This document shows, piece after piece, positions 27,299 to 35,282 of a stretch of 64,000 bases of DNA. The DNA is taken from contig JALVUD010000044.1 in NCBI GenBank assembly GCA_027035765.1, positions 113,062-177,061 on the forward strand. The letters run 5' to 3'. Each line of letters begins with the position of its first letter. Positions within the stretch are counted from its first letter, which is position 1. Below the pieces are notes generated by a model. That model had not been told where the DNA came from. It was given only the letters and a program-made list of their open reading frames with translations, and searched no databases. The translations under genes were made by a program, and so were the position numbers. Source of the DNA: Campylobacteraceae bacterium. Lineage in GTDB: Bacteria > Campylobacterota > Campylobacteria > Campylobacterales > Sulfurovaceae.

Positions 27299-28261
27299 CT
27301 AAGGTTTCAAATAGGTATCCAATCTGTAGAACCATCCTTTTTTGAAGCGCCAAAGCCGTCGTTCGGGCGGAGCGATGCGGATCAAACGGGTCAAGACTTT
27401 TTTGGCAGCAAGGGCAAAGGCGTGATGGGGGTCCGGATCTTTGGGATCCATCCGGGTCAGGACCTGATAGAGGCCCCAGCCTTTGCCCTGGTAACGTTCG
27501 CTTTTGTTGATCCCGTCCCCTTTGAAGTTGATGTAGTCGATGAGAATGTAGGCTCCCTGAGGATCGACGCTGCCCTCTTTGCGGTAGAGCAGCCGCCGGT
27601 AGTTGCTCTCGACAATCCGGCCCTGACCGTGCGCTTTGGCGTAGGCCAGGATTTTGGGATAGGCATTGTTGAGACGCTGCAGCATGAAGCGTGCCTGCAG
27701 TCCCTTGGTCCGGTCCAGAAACTCGGTCAGCTCCCGCATCCGTTTTGTCCGCCTTTCTTTCGCTCGCTTCCACTCCTTGTAGCTTTTCCAAATACAGTGG
27801 GTTTGAGGGGTCAGCCATTCCGGCGGTTTGGCCCCGTGGGCAATGAGAAAACGCAGCATCGGGGGAAAGGACTCCCGGAACCTCATCGGCTGCTGCGGGG
27901 TGTACCAGATGAAATGCCCGATGCCGCAGGAGGCGAACTCTTCGCCCTTGTTCCACCAGACCAGCTGGCGGCGCTGGCCCGAACCTTCGTTGAGCCAGAT
28001 ACGTTGAGCGATCCGATTGGCCTCTGTGTCGCTCAGTTTCAGTTCCGAGGCTCCAAGGAGTGTATGAAATGAAAGGAGAAGAATGAAGAGAATGGGGAGA
28101 TTTTTAATGAGGAATGAGGAATGAGGAATGAGGAATTTTGGTATGCGTTGCTTGGCAACGCTTTTTTTTAAAAGACGAGGTAGGACAAAGCACCGTTCAG
28201 ATGCCAATGGGTCCTTTGTGATGAGAAACGAGGTAACCTTTTTCGGTTCCTCATTTCTCAT
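27299..28261 (-). CDS. conserved hypothetical exported protein with repeat-invaded 5' end
   Basis: The body (from about ASELKLSDTEANRIAQRI) belongs to a periplasmic family of unknown function known to me only as hypothetical; WNKGEEFASCGIGHFIWY and ALIDYxNFKGDG-like and YQGKGWGLYQVL motifs stand out, and a lysozyme-like fold is possible but unproven. A signal-peptide-like segment (KNLPILFILLLSFHTLLGA) precedes it, but no ATG, GTG or TTG lies directly before that segment. The frame continues upstream through a heptamer array, a hairpin and a second array. ATG 28261 or TTG 28207 would add ~40-55 unusual residues; ATT initiation is another possibility. The start is unresolved and the gene may be impaired. 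Confidence 0.6.
   Translation of the reverse strand: MRNEEPKKVTSFLITKDPLASERCFVLPRLLKKSVAKQRIPKFLIPHSSFLIKNLPILFILLLSFHTLLGASELKLSDTEANRIAQRIWLNEGSGQRRQLVWWNKGEEFASCGIGHFIWYTPQQPMRFRESFPPMLRFLIAHGAKPPEWLTPQTHCIWKSYKEWKRAKERRTKRMRELTEFLDRTKGLQARFMLQRLNNAYPKILAYAKAHGQGRIVESNYRRLLYRKEGSVDPQGAYILIDYINFKGDGINKSERYQGKGWGLYQVLTRMDPKDPDPHHAFALAAKKVLTRLIRIAPPERRLWRFKKGWFYRLDTYLKP
28106..28136. repeat. heptamer array (AATGAGG)4, one arm of an inverted pair
   Basis: Four exact AATGAGG units then AATTTTG. The inverted partner is at 28247-28274. It lies inside the open frame of the exported hypothetical protein. Confidence 0.88.
28145..28169 (+). repeat. hairpin GCGTTGC-TTG-GCAACGC followed by T8
   Basis: Perfect 7-bp stem then eight T residues, an intrinsic-terminator shape on the plus strand. 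The same hairpin, inverted and again next to a heptamer array, is at 35227-35243. Both share the leading ATTTTGGT context. Confidence 0.7.
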
Positions 28262-28274
28262 TCCTCGTTCCTCA
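28247..28274. repeat. heptamer array (TTCCTCA)4, other arm of the inverted pair
   Basis: TTCCTCA, TTTCTCA, TTCCTCG, TTCCTCA. On the bcp strand the unit is TGAGGAA, and its first TGA (28272-28274) is the bcp stop codon. Confidence 0.88.
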
Positions 28275-28742
28275 TTCACCCACAAGCTCTCTAAGCGTGT
28301 TCAAAACCTCTTCGACGTGACCCTTTACCTTGACCTTTTCCCATTTGGCGCGGATGATGCCGTCGGGATCGATAATGAAGGTGGAGCGAACGACTCCCAT
28401 GTACTCCCGGCCGTAGTTCTTTTTGAGTTGCCAGACGCCGTAGGCTTGGCAGACTGTTTTTTCCTCATCGGCCAGGAGCGTCACTTTGAGCTCCTTTTTG
28501 GCGATGAAGTTCTGGTGTTTGCGCACGCTGTCGGGACTCACTCCCAGCACCGTGGCTCCCAGGGCCTGAAACTCTTCCAGATGGGCGGTGAAATCCAGGG
28601 CTTCGGTGGTACAGCCGGGAGTATTGTCCTTGGGGTAGAAATAGAGAACGACCCAGCTTCCCTGCAGGTCCCGCAGGCAGACCTCTTCGCTGTCCTGATT
28701 GGGCAGGCAGAAATCGGGGGCTTTTTCACCGATATTGGGCAT
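28272..28742 (-). CDS. bcp: thioredoxin-dependent peroxiredoxin (BCP/PrxQ type)
   Basis: Cytoplasmic peroxidase that reduces peroxides through a peroxidatic Cys in PKDNTPGCTTEA (about Cys45). KAPDFCLPNQ and GVSPDSVRKHQNF also match BCP. ATG 28742 (MPNIGEKAPDF) follows AAGGAG at good spacing. 156 aa, normal. The stop codon TGA lies within the heptamer array. Confidence 0.95.
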   Translation of the reverse strand: MPNIGEKAPDFCLPNQDSEEVCLRDLQGSWVVLYFYPKDNTPGCTTEALDFTAHLEEFQALGATVLGVSPDSVRKHQNFIAKKELKVTLLADEEKTVCQAYGVWQLKKNYGREYMGVVRSTFIIDPDGIIRAKWEKVKVKGHVEEVLNTLRELVGE

Positions 28743-28793
28743 AATAACTCCTTGAAAAGATAGTTGGCGAAGTATAACAAAAGTGAGGCAATG

Positions 28794-29000
28794 ATGGATG
28801 AACATAGCAAAGAGGAACTCTTGGCCGAAATCGAAGCGCTGATGGCTTACGGGCGGAAAGATCCCACGATCGATCCTTCCCTGCTGACCTATCTCGATTT
28901 ACCTTCCCTGATCTCCATCCGGGATCGTCTGAAGGAACGCAGTTCCACCCTCAAAGAGGAGGACAAAGAGTGGCTCAAACAGTTCAAAAAAGAGGAGTAG
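28794..29000 (+). CDS. small conserved hypothetical protein
   Basis: 68-aa charged, helical protein (MDEHSKEELLAEIEALMAY...) with no recognised family. Start 28794 or the tandem ATG at 28791; GTGAGG 5-8 nt upstream favours 28794. Divergent from bcp. Confidence 0.65.
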   Translation: MDEHSKEELLAEIEALMAYGRKDPTIDPSLLTYLDLPSLISIRDRLKERSSTLKEEDKEWLKQFKKEE

Positions 29001-29012
29001 CAGGAGGCAGGG

Positions 29013-29486
29013 TCAGCTCCCCCGGATGGGCGGAGCGGGATGGGCAGCCAGGTAATCTTCCGCATCCCAGGTTTCGATCCCCCGCCTTTTGGCTTCGGCA
29101 GCCATGAGTCCGGTCGCTTCGGAACTCAGAAGCTGTTTCTTGCGGTTATAAAGCCTTGCACTGCAGACGCCGCAACTGGGGCTGCGATCCTTGCCGATAA
29201 AGAGATCGATCTCGGGATGCTCGTCGAAGAAACGTCGGGCATAGGCTTGCACCGGTGGAGTGAGATCGGCCCCGGTGAGGTTGGAGATCGCTTTGATCCC
29301 CTCCTCCGTCTCTACCAGATCCATCGTCGGCCTCGGTGTTCCGAAGCAGAAATCCTCCGGGCAAAAAGGCACCAGCTCATACTCTGCCAGTTTTCCCAGC
29401 AGTTTCGGATCTCTGTTATCAGTGCCGTCATAGCGGCAGCGCTCCCCCAGCAGGCAGGCACTGATGGCGGCTTTGGGGCGGGCCAT
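29013..29486 (-). CDS. DUF523 family protein
   Basis: 157-aa protein with the DUF523 pattern: ACLLGERCRYDG near the N-terminus, VPFCPEDFCFGTPRP and KDRSPSCGVCSARLY. The conserved Cys residues suggest metal or Fe-S binding. Function unknown. Starts on the last base of the upstream DUF937 stop (TGATG). Confidence 0.85.
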   Translation of the reverse strand: MARPKAAISACLLGERCRYDGTDNRDPKLLGKLAEYELVPFCPEDFCFGTPRPTMDLVETEEGIKAISNLTGADLTPPVQAYARRFFDEHPEIDLFIGKDRSPSCGVCSARLYNRKKQLLSSEATGLMAAEAKRRGIETWDAEDYLAAHPAPPIRGS

Positions 29487-29938
29487 CAGCCGCGTCCGAA
29501 CATCTTGCCCAGCATCCCCAGGGCTCCTTCGACACCCCCGACCTGATCCAGAAGATTGGAGAGCATATCACTGCCGGCAGGCGTCGCTTTGTCCACAAGC
29601 GCCGGCAGGGCATCCGCCAGAGCCTGACGGGCACTCTCGGTGCTGAGACCCAGCTCCTGGGCGAAGGCCTGGACTTTCTCACTCCCCAGTACCGATTCGA
29701 CGGCTTCGGGATCCACCGGGGCGTTCTCCCCCTCTCCCAGCCAGCTTTGGACCAGATCTCCCAGACCTCCGCCGGCAAAACGCTCCACCAGCCCCGCCAG
29801 ATCCAGCTCGCCGTTTTCACCTCCAAGAATATTGGAGAGTGCGCTGCTGATTGTATCGGTGTCGAGACCGGTCGTGGCATCGTCACTGTTGTTTTGGATC
29901 ATGGAGGCTCCCAGTTGAAGCAGATCGTTGAGATTCAT
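29486..29938 (-). CDS. DUF937/YidB-like protein
   Basis: 150-aa protein rich in Ala, Gly, Leu, with a C-terminal DUF937-like segment (SDMLSNLLDQVGGVEGALGML). No signal peptide. ATG 29938 has better Shine-Dalgarno spacing (AAGGAG) than the ATG three bases upstream. Function unknown. Confidence 0.75.
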   Translation of the reverse strand: MNLNDLLQLGASMIQNNSDDATTGLDTDTISSALSNILGGENGELDLAGLVERFAGGGLGDLVQSWLGEGENAPVDPEAVESVLGSEKVQAFAQELGLSTESARQALADALPALVDKATPAGSDMLSNLLDQVGGVEGALGMLGKMFGRG

Positions 29939-29956
29939 CATAGACTCCTTTAGAAA

Positions 29957-30436
29957 TTAGAAGAGAAAGAGGAGCAGGTAGACCCAGACTCCCGTCAGCG
30001 AGGTGAGAAAGATCCCCCAGGCAGTACGCCATCCGTTGCGGATATGCCGGAGGGAGTATCCCCCCGGCAGATTGCGGGATCGCCAATTGCGCTCCGCCTG
30101 CAGAAGAGTTCTGACCCACCAGTAGAGGGTCAGAACCGCGATGATGACATGCAGAACCAGAAAACCGATCAGCAACCAGGCAGGCAGATCCGCCAGCCGG
30201 GCATACCGGGAGAATCCCCCTCCCGCCCGGACACCGTATTCGAACCATCCCACCACCACCACAGCCACACCAAACAGCAACCACTGATACCACCGGTGGA
30301 GATCATAAAGTCCCTTTCGGGCCCAGATAATCCCCAGATAGAGGGCGAAAGGAAGCAACGCGATCACCAGGATCATCAGATCCATGAAAAAAGGGGCCCG
30401 GGTTCCGAAAAAGCCCGGTGCAAACATATATTCCAT
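29957..30436 (-). CDS. DUF420 family membrane protein
   Basis: 159-aa protein with four transmembrane helices. YLGIIWARKGLYDLHRWYQW and FLVLHVIIAVLTLYWW carry the intramembrane His residues typical of DUF420. A DUF420 relative (CtaM) assists heme-copper oxidase maturation in Firmicutes; whether this one does is inference. Confidence 0.75.
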   Translation of the reverse strand: MEYMFAPGFFGTRAPFFMDLMILVIALLPFALYLGIIWARKGLYDLHRWYQWLLFGVAVVVVGWFEYGVRAGGGFSRYARLADLPAWLLIGFLVLHVIIAVLTLYWWVRTLLQAERNWRSRNLPGGYSLRHIRNGWRTAWGIFLTSLTGVWVYLLLFLF

Positions 30437-30458
30437 CACTCAGATACCTTGCCTTTCA

Positions 30459-31913
30459 TCAGAAGATCACCACCGACTGGATCTCCGTAAATTCTTCCAG
30501 GGCAAATCGGGGGCCCTCCCGTCCTACCCCGGAGAGTTTGACACCGCCATAGGGTTGCACATCGAAACGGACGGTGGGAATATCATTGACAACGACCCCG
30601 CCTGCTTCGGCGGCATCGATAAAGGTTCGGGCCGCCTGGATGGAGTCGGTGAAGATCGAATACTGCAGGCCGTAGGGGGAGCTGTTGATCTTCTCGATCG
30701 CCGTTTCCATATCCGGGACCGCTACCAGAGAGACCACCGGGGCGAAGACCTCCTCACAGACAATCTTCATCTCGTCGGTGACGTCGGTGACGACCGTGGG
30801 CGGGAAGATCCCGTCGACCTCTTCGCCGCCGACCAGAATCGTCGCCCCCTCGTCCCGGGCACTGGCGACCCAGCTTTTGGCCCGGTGCCGGGCATCCTCG
30901 TCGATCAGTGGCCCCATGAAGGTCTCCTCCTCATAGGGTGAGCCCACTTTGAGCAGTCTGGTCTCTTTGGCCATCAGCTCGGCGAACTCCTCATAGACCG
31001 CCTCGTGAACATAAATCCGCTGCAGGGAGATACAGACCTGTCCGCTGTTGTAGAAGGAACCGAAGGCACACTTGGCTGCTGCATCAGCCAGATTGGCGTG
31101 GCAGTCGATATAAGTAGCGGCATTGCCCCCCAGCTCCAGGGAGACCTTCTTGATACCGGCCTCGGAACTGATAATCTTGCCGACGGGAACCGATCCGGTG
31201 AAGCTGATGACTCTGGGAATGGGACTTTTGACCAAGGCCGACCCCACTTCCGCATCTCCGTAGACCAGACTCAGGGCATCGGAAACCGCATGCTCGGACT
31301 CTACAAAGAGTTTCGCCAGTTTGTAGGCGGTCAGAGGGGCCTCGGGGGTCGGTTTGAGTACGACGGCGTTCCCCGCTCCCAGGGCGGGGGCGATCTTGTG
31401 GGCAATAAGATTGAGAGGAAAGTTGAACGGGGTGATGCAGACCGCCACTCCCGCCGGAACCCTCCGCCAATAAGCCGTCGCAGGCCGGCCGCTGGGAGCT
31501 GCATCGGTCGGAATCGTCTCCCCGCCGAAACTCACCAGCTCTTTGGCCGTCAGTTCAATGGTCTCGGCACAGCGGCGTACCTCGATCCGGGCAAAGTGGA
31601 TCGGCTTAGCGATCTCGTCAACGATCAGCCGGGCAAAATCCTCTTCGTTCTCCCGGATCTTTTTGGCCACATCCTCCAGCCAGGCGATCCGCTGATGCAA
31701 GGGGGCTTTGGCCGCCGCTTTGGAGGCGACTTTGGCGATCTCAATCGCCCGCTTGGCATCTTCGGGACCGCAGACGGGATAGCGGCTGACCACTTTCCCG
31801 TCATAAGGGTTTTTTCTCTCGACCAGTGTCTCCCGGCTCTCTTCGCTGGAACCGAAAAGAATCTTCGCCGTCCGATCCTCTTCTTCGCCTCCGAAGAGTT
31901 TGAACAATGCCAT
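30459..31913 (-). CDS. NAD(P)-dependent aldehyde dehydrogenase
   Basis: ALDH-superfamily enzyme of 484 aa. TPFNFPLNLIAHKIAPAL, FTGSVPVGKII, the general-base Glu in LELGGNAA and the catalytic Cys in FYNSGQVCISLQR are present. GapN, lactaldehyde and succinate-semialdehyde dehydrogenases are all possible. ATG 31913 (MALFKLFGG) is preceded by GGGAGGAG; the longer frame starting upstream lacks a ribosome site. Confidence 0.92.
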   Translation of the reverse strand: MALFKLFGGEEEDRTAKILFGSSEESRETLVERKNPYDGKVVSRYPVCGPEDAKRAIEIAKVASKAAAKAPLHQRIAWLEDVAKKIRENEEDFARLIVDEIAKPIHFARIEVRRCAETIELTAKELVSFGGETIPTDAAPSGRPATAYWRRVPAGVAVCITPFNFPLNLIAHKIAPALGAGNAVVLKPTPEAPLTAYKLAKLFVESEHAVSDALSLVYGDAEVGSALVKSPIPRVISFTGSVPVGKIISSEAGIKKVSLELGGNAATYIDCHANLADAAAKCAFGSFYNSGQVCISLQRIYVHEAVYEEFAELMAKETRLLKVGSPYEEETFMGPLIDEDARHRAKSWVASARDEGATILVGGEEVDGIFPPTVVTDVTDEMKIVCEEVFAPVVSLVAVPDMETAIEKINSSPYGLQYSIFTDSIQAARTFIDAAEAGGVVVNDIPTVRFDVQPYGGVKLSGVGREGPRFALEEFTEIQSVVIF

Positions 31914-31962
31914 CAGCTCTCCTCCCTTTCTTCCGTTTTGGAATTTATTCTGATCAATTGTA

Positions 31963-32217
31963 TCAAAACTTCTCCCCTTTTTGCGGCTTGTCACGTCCGC
32001 AACTTCCCTCCTCGCAGTAGCTCTTTTTCAGGATGAACTTCCAGACAAAATCCTTGATAGCCAGGGCAACACAATAGAGCCACAAAGCATCCAGAACCCA
32101 CCACCGGGGATAATCCAGTCCAAAGACCAGTGCAGGATATCCCAGAATCATGATCCATTTGAAATAGTAGAAGAAGAGGATCCCCGCTCCATAGACTTCA
32201 CGCCAGAGTTTTTGCAT
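31963..32217 (-). CDS. small hypothetical membrane protein
   Basis: 84 aa with two aromatic hydrophobic helices (about 10-31 and 40-60) and a C-terminal CEEGSCGRDKP with two Cys. No recognised family. Ribosome site weak. Between the AsmA-like gene and the aldehyde dehydrogenase on the same strand. Confidence 0.6.
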   Translation of the reverse strand: MQKLWREVYGAGILFFYYFKWIMILGYPALVFGLDYPRWWVLDALWLYCVALAIKDFVWKFILKKSYCEEGSCGRDKPQKGEKF

Positions 32218-32234
32218 AATTTTTCGCTTTCAGC

Positions 32235-34784
32235 TCAAAAGAGCTTTTGTAGAAATTCCCCCACCGGACTGTTGCCGCGGATCTCTTTGGGGATGACTTT
32301 CTCGATCTTCTTTTCGATCTTTTTGTTTTTGATCACCTTTTGGAGTTTGTGCTGCAATGCCCGGGTCAGGACCGGAACGATCCTGGGTCTGCTCAGGGGG
32401 CCGACGATCTTCAGTTTGTAGAGTTTGCCCCGATCGTCGATGGTGAGCATCGCATCGATGCGTTTCCCGACACGATCGATCTTCCCCCGGTTGATGGCCA
32501 GTTTGAACCGGGAAGAGGCGGCATGAAAATCGAAAAGCATCGTCTTCCGCTCCATCTGGGCACTCAGAACTGCCTGGGTAAAGATCTCCCGGCTCAAATC
32601 CCGGCGCAGGAGCAGGGAAGCCGCCTGCGTCAAAGGACTCTGCACCAGACGGATGCGATCCGATTCCACTTTCAGCGTCCCCTGATCCGTCGTCAGGTTG
32701 TAGCGCAGATCACTCCGTGCCTGCCCCTCCAACAGGGGTGAGAGGTCAAGAGCGCGCATAATCTTCTGCAGATCGATCTGTTCGGTTTTGAGCCGCAGCA
32801 GCGATCCCTCCACCGCATAGGCGATCCGGCCGCCCCACTCCCGGCCGCCGCCGTTGAGGTGCAGTTTTCCGTCCCAGCGCACTTTGCCCGCCAGAGCCAG
32901 GGGCCCGCGGTAGGTCCGTCCGGTCAGGGCTTTGAGCCGACTCAGTTCGGGAATCTTCAGCTGATAATCAGCCGAAAAAACTCCTGCCGGAATCCGGTAG
33001 AGCGCTTTTTGCAGGAAGAGATCTCCCCACCCGGTCTGAAGCGACGCTTTGGCCGCAATCTCTTCGCCCCGAATTTTTCCGCTGCTTTTGAGCTGAAGAG
33101 GGAGGGAGTGCCCCGGATCGATCTTGTAGAGCCGCCGCATCGCCTGACGGTCCAGTGATCCTTTGAGTGCCAGGAGGAAAGTTCCCCGACGATGCTCCAG
33201 ATCACTGAGTTTCAACGATCCGTTCAGGGTTGTAGCTGCCAATAGAGGCGGCGCCCCCAGCAATCCTGCCAAGCGTCCGGCATCGGTCCCCTTGGCATCC
33301 AACGTCAGCCGGTTCCCGCCGTAGGTCCACTGAACGGTTCCACCGAACGAGCGGGTGCTTCCTGTCACTTTGAGCATCTTTTTGATCGGGAGATAGCCCA
33401 GCTCTCCTTTCAACTCCGCCGGGTAGCGTCCCCTCGCTTTGGCAAAGAGCCGGAGGCGATGCAGATCCGGAATCTTGACGAGATACTTTCCTTCCAACGC
33501 TCCACTGATCCACTCATACTTGAGCTGCTTGAGGTAAAGCGTCAGCAGACGGCTTTTGTAGCTGGCATCCGCCGTCAACAGACTCTTTTTGAGTCGGCCG
33601 CTGCTTTGCACAGAGAATGCCGAATCTTCGCCCGGATCGGTTCCGGTGAGTTTGAGGATCTCCTGACGATTCCAAACCCCTTGGGCACGTAAAGTATACT
33701 CCCCGTTCAAACGGGTCAGATCTTTGAGACGGAGCGTTCCGTCCAGACGGCCTGACGTCGCCAGCGGTGCCTGACCCGTCATCGCCAGAATCGAAGGAAT
33801 TCCCACCCGGCGCAGCTTCAGTTCCAGGGTGCCACGATCATAGAAAAAGGCGGTTTTCCCCTCCAGGCTGGGACTTGTTCCTTTGACCTGCAGCTCTTTT
33901 TTCGGTCGATTCCAGTAGAACTCTCCCTGCATCTTCCAGGGACCGTAGAGGGTCTGTTTCGTCAGTCTCTTCAGACGTGAAAGTTCGGGAATCTCCAGAC
34001 GGTAACCGCTCTTGAAAATCCGAAAAGCTTGATCACACCTGAATTGCACAAGCGTCAGATTCACCAGGCTGCTGTGCAGCGCCGCTTCCCCTTTGAGGAG
34101 CTTTTTCTCCAGACGGAATCTCCCGTCGAATGTGTAGCCTTTGACGGGAGGGACATCGAGATGAAAATCCCGTTTCAGCACCTTTGGATCGATCTGCCCA
34201 TTACGGACAGTGAAGGTGACACCTCCCTCGGGATTGGCGGCATCAAATCTCGGGATATCCACACTCAGATCCAGGCGTCCCGAGGCGTAGGGAGGACGAC
34301 CGGCCAGGGCCAGGAGCTGCGCCACCTGGGCTCCGGCCGCCCGGGCACGGATTCCCAGAAGCTGCCCCTTCTCGACCCGAAAGGCGTAGGAAAGCGCGGC
34401 ATCGAAACCGTTCCCTTTCCCACTCACATCGAATCGGGAAGGCGTTCCCTTGAGAACTCCTTTGAGATCCAGATGCACCGGATAGCGACGGCCGTCCAGT
34501 TCTACCGCTTTGGCCCAGACCCTGTAGGGCAGATCAAAATGCATTCCAAACCATTTGACGGGTCCCCGGGCTTCAAAGTACAGGCTGTCATCTATCCGGC
34601 CGCTCACACCGAGAGATGCAGGTCCCGGTTCCAGGCGTTCCAGCACCACATGATGCGTAGGAACCTTATAGCGCAGATAAAAATTGGCAACAGGAAGAAG
34701 CAGATAATTTCGCCCCGGCGGCGTAAAGAGGATCACGGCGAACAGAGCGATCACCGTCAGGAGAAGCAACAGCGTTTTTTTCAT
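32235..34784 (-). CDS. AsmA/TamB-like protein with three ~173-residue internal repeats
   Basis: 849-aa envelope protein with one N-terminal membrane anchor (4-21) and a long beta-rich periplasmic body. The C-terminal segment (MLTIDDRGKLYKLKIVGPLSRP) resembles AsmA/DUF3971-type proteins, thought to bridge the envelope for lipid transport. IPELSRLK recurs at about 265, 438 (IPDLHRLR) and 611, exactly 173 residues apart, and SGRLDGTLRLKDL (344) matches TTLNGSLKLSDL (518). The last 40 residues are Lys-rich. Family call by layout; no close relative named. Confidence 0.72.
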   Translation of the reverse strand: MKKTLLLLLTVIALFAVILFTPPGRNYLLLPVANFYLRYKVPTHHVVLERLEPGPASLGVSGRIDDSLYFEARGPVKWFGMHFDLPYRVWAKAVELDGRRYPVHLDLKGVLKGTPSRFDVSGKGNGFDAALSYAFRVEKGQLLGIRARAAGAQVAQLLALAGRPPYASGRLDLSVDIPRFDAANPEGGVTFTVRNGQIDPKVLKRDFHLDVPPVKGYTFDGRFRLEKKLLKGEAALHSSLVNLTLVQFRCDQAFRIFKSGYRLEIPELSRLKRLTKQTLYGPWKMQGEFYWNRPKKELQVKGTSPSLEGKTAFFYDRGTLELKLRRVGIPSILAMTGQAPLATSGRLDGTLRLKDLTRLNGEYTLRAQGVWNRQEILKLTGTDPGEDSAFSVQSSGRLKKSLLTADASYKSRLLTLYLKQLKYEWISGALEGKYLVKIPDLHRLRLFAKARGRYPAELKGELGYLPIKKMLKVTGSTRSFGGTVQWTYGGNRLTLDAKGTDAGRLAGLLGAPPLLAATTLNGSLKLSDLEHRRGTFLLALKGSLDRQAMRRLYKIDPGHSLPLQLKSSGKIRGEEIAAKASLQTGWGDLFLQKALYRIPAGVFSADYQLKIPELSRLKALTGRTYRGPLALAGKVRWDGKLHLNGGGREWGGRIAYAVEGSLLRLKTEQIDLQKIMRALDLSPLLEGQARSDLRYNLTTDQGTLKVESDRIRLVQSPLTQAASLLLRRDLSREIFTQAVLSAQMERKTMLFDFHAASSRFKLAINRGKIDRVGKRIDAMLTIDDRGKLYKLKIVGPLSRPRIVPVLTRALQHKLQKVIKNKKIEKKIEKVIPKEIRGNSPVGEFLQKLF

Positions 34785-34881
34785 CCGAACCCCGCAAATT
34801 GGATTGGGAACATTATAGCAAAGCTGCCGGGAAGATTAGAAAATATTATGGATAATCCTCACTACAACCGGGGCCCCTATA

Positions 34882-35193
34882 TCAGAGAGCCCCCAGAGCC
34901 TTTTTGACATTGTCATCGGCCATAGAGACATTCCACTCCGGCTCCCAAACCACCTCGATTTCCACATTTTTCACGCCGGGAACACGCATCTCCACCGCAT
35001 CCTTGACCCATTGGGTCAGCATCTGGTGCAGCGGACATCCACGGGTCGAGAGGGTCATGACCACTTTGACATTGCAATCGTCATCGATGACCACGTCATA
35101 AATCAGCCCCATCTCCACCAGGTTGAACCCCACTTCGGGATCGACAACATTTCGGATCGCATCGTAAACCTGCTCTTTGGTAATTTCACACAT
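34882..35193 (-). CDS. DUF59/MIP18-family Fe-S assembly protein (SufT-like)
   Basis: 103-aa protein with DPEVGFNLVEMGLIYDV and MTLSTRGCPLHQML, hallmarks of DUF59 proteins that help mature Fe-S proteins. ATG 35193 (MCEITKEQVY) follows GAGGTG at 6 nt. Located beside the Fe-S-rich denitrification island. Confidence 0.88.
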   Translation of the reverse strand: MCEITKEQVYDAIRNVVDPEVGFNLVEMGLIYDVVIDDDCNVKVVMTLSTRGCPLHQMLTQWVKDAVEMRVPGVKNVEIEVVWEPEWNVSMADDNVKKALGAL

Positions 35194-35226
35194 TTTTGCA
35201 CCTCGTGACTCAGACAATTACTAAAA

Positions 35227-35243
35227 GCGTTGCCAAGCAACGC
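35227..35243 (-). repeat. hairpin GCGTTGC/GCAACGC, copy 2
   Basis: Perfect 7-bp stem with loop CAA. The reverse complement reproduces the 28145 hairpin with the same ATTTTGGT lead-in and TTTT follow-on, and likewise directly follows a heptamer array (on the minus strand). Confidence 0.7.
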
Positions 35244-35254
35244 AAACCAAAATC

Positions 35255-35282
35255 ATTCACCATTCATCATTCACCATTCACC
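35255..35282. repeat. heptamer array (ATTCACC)4
   Basis: ATTCACC, ATTCATC, ATTCACC, ATTCACC; complement GGTGAAT, as at 13441. The stop codon (35278-35280) of the heme-copper-like gene is the TGA of one unit. Confidence 0.88.

Noticed and set aside
31951..31968. ATCAA-TTGT-ATCAA near the aldehyde dehydrogenase as an FNR box
   Set aside because: It is a direct, not inverted, arrangement and lies inside a coding frame without a matching -10.
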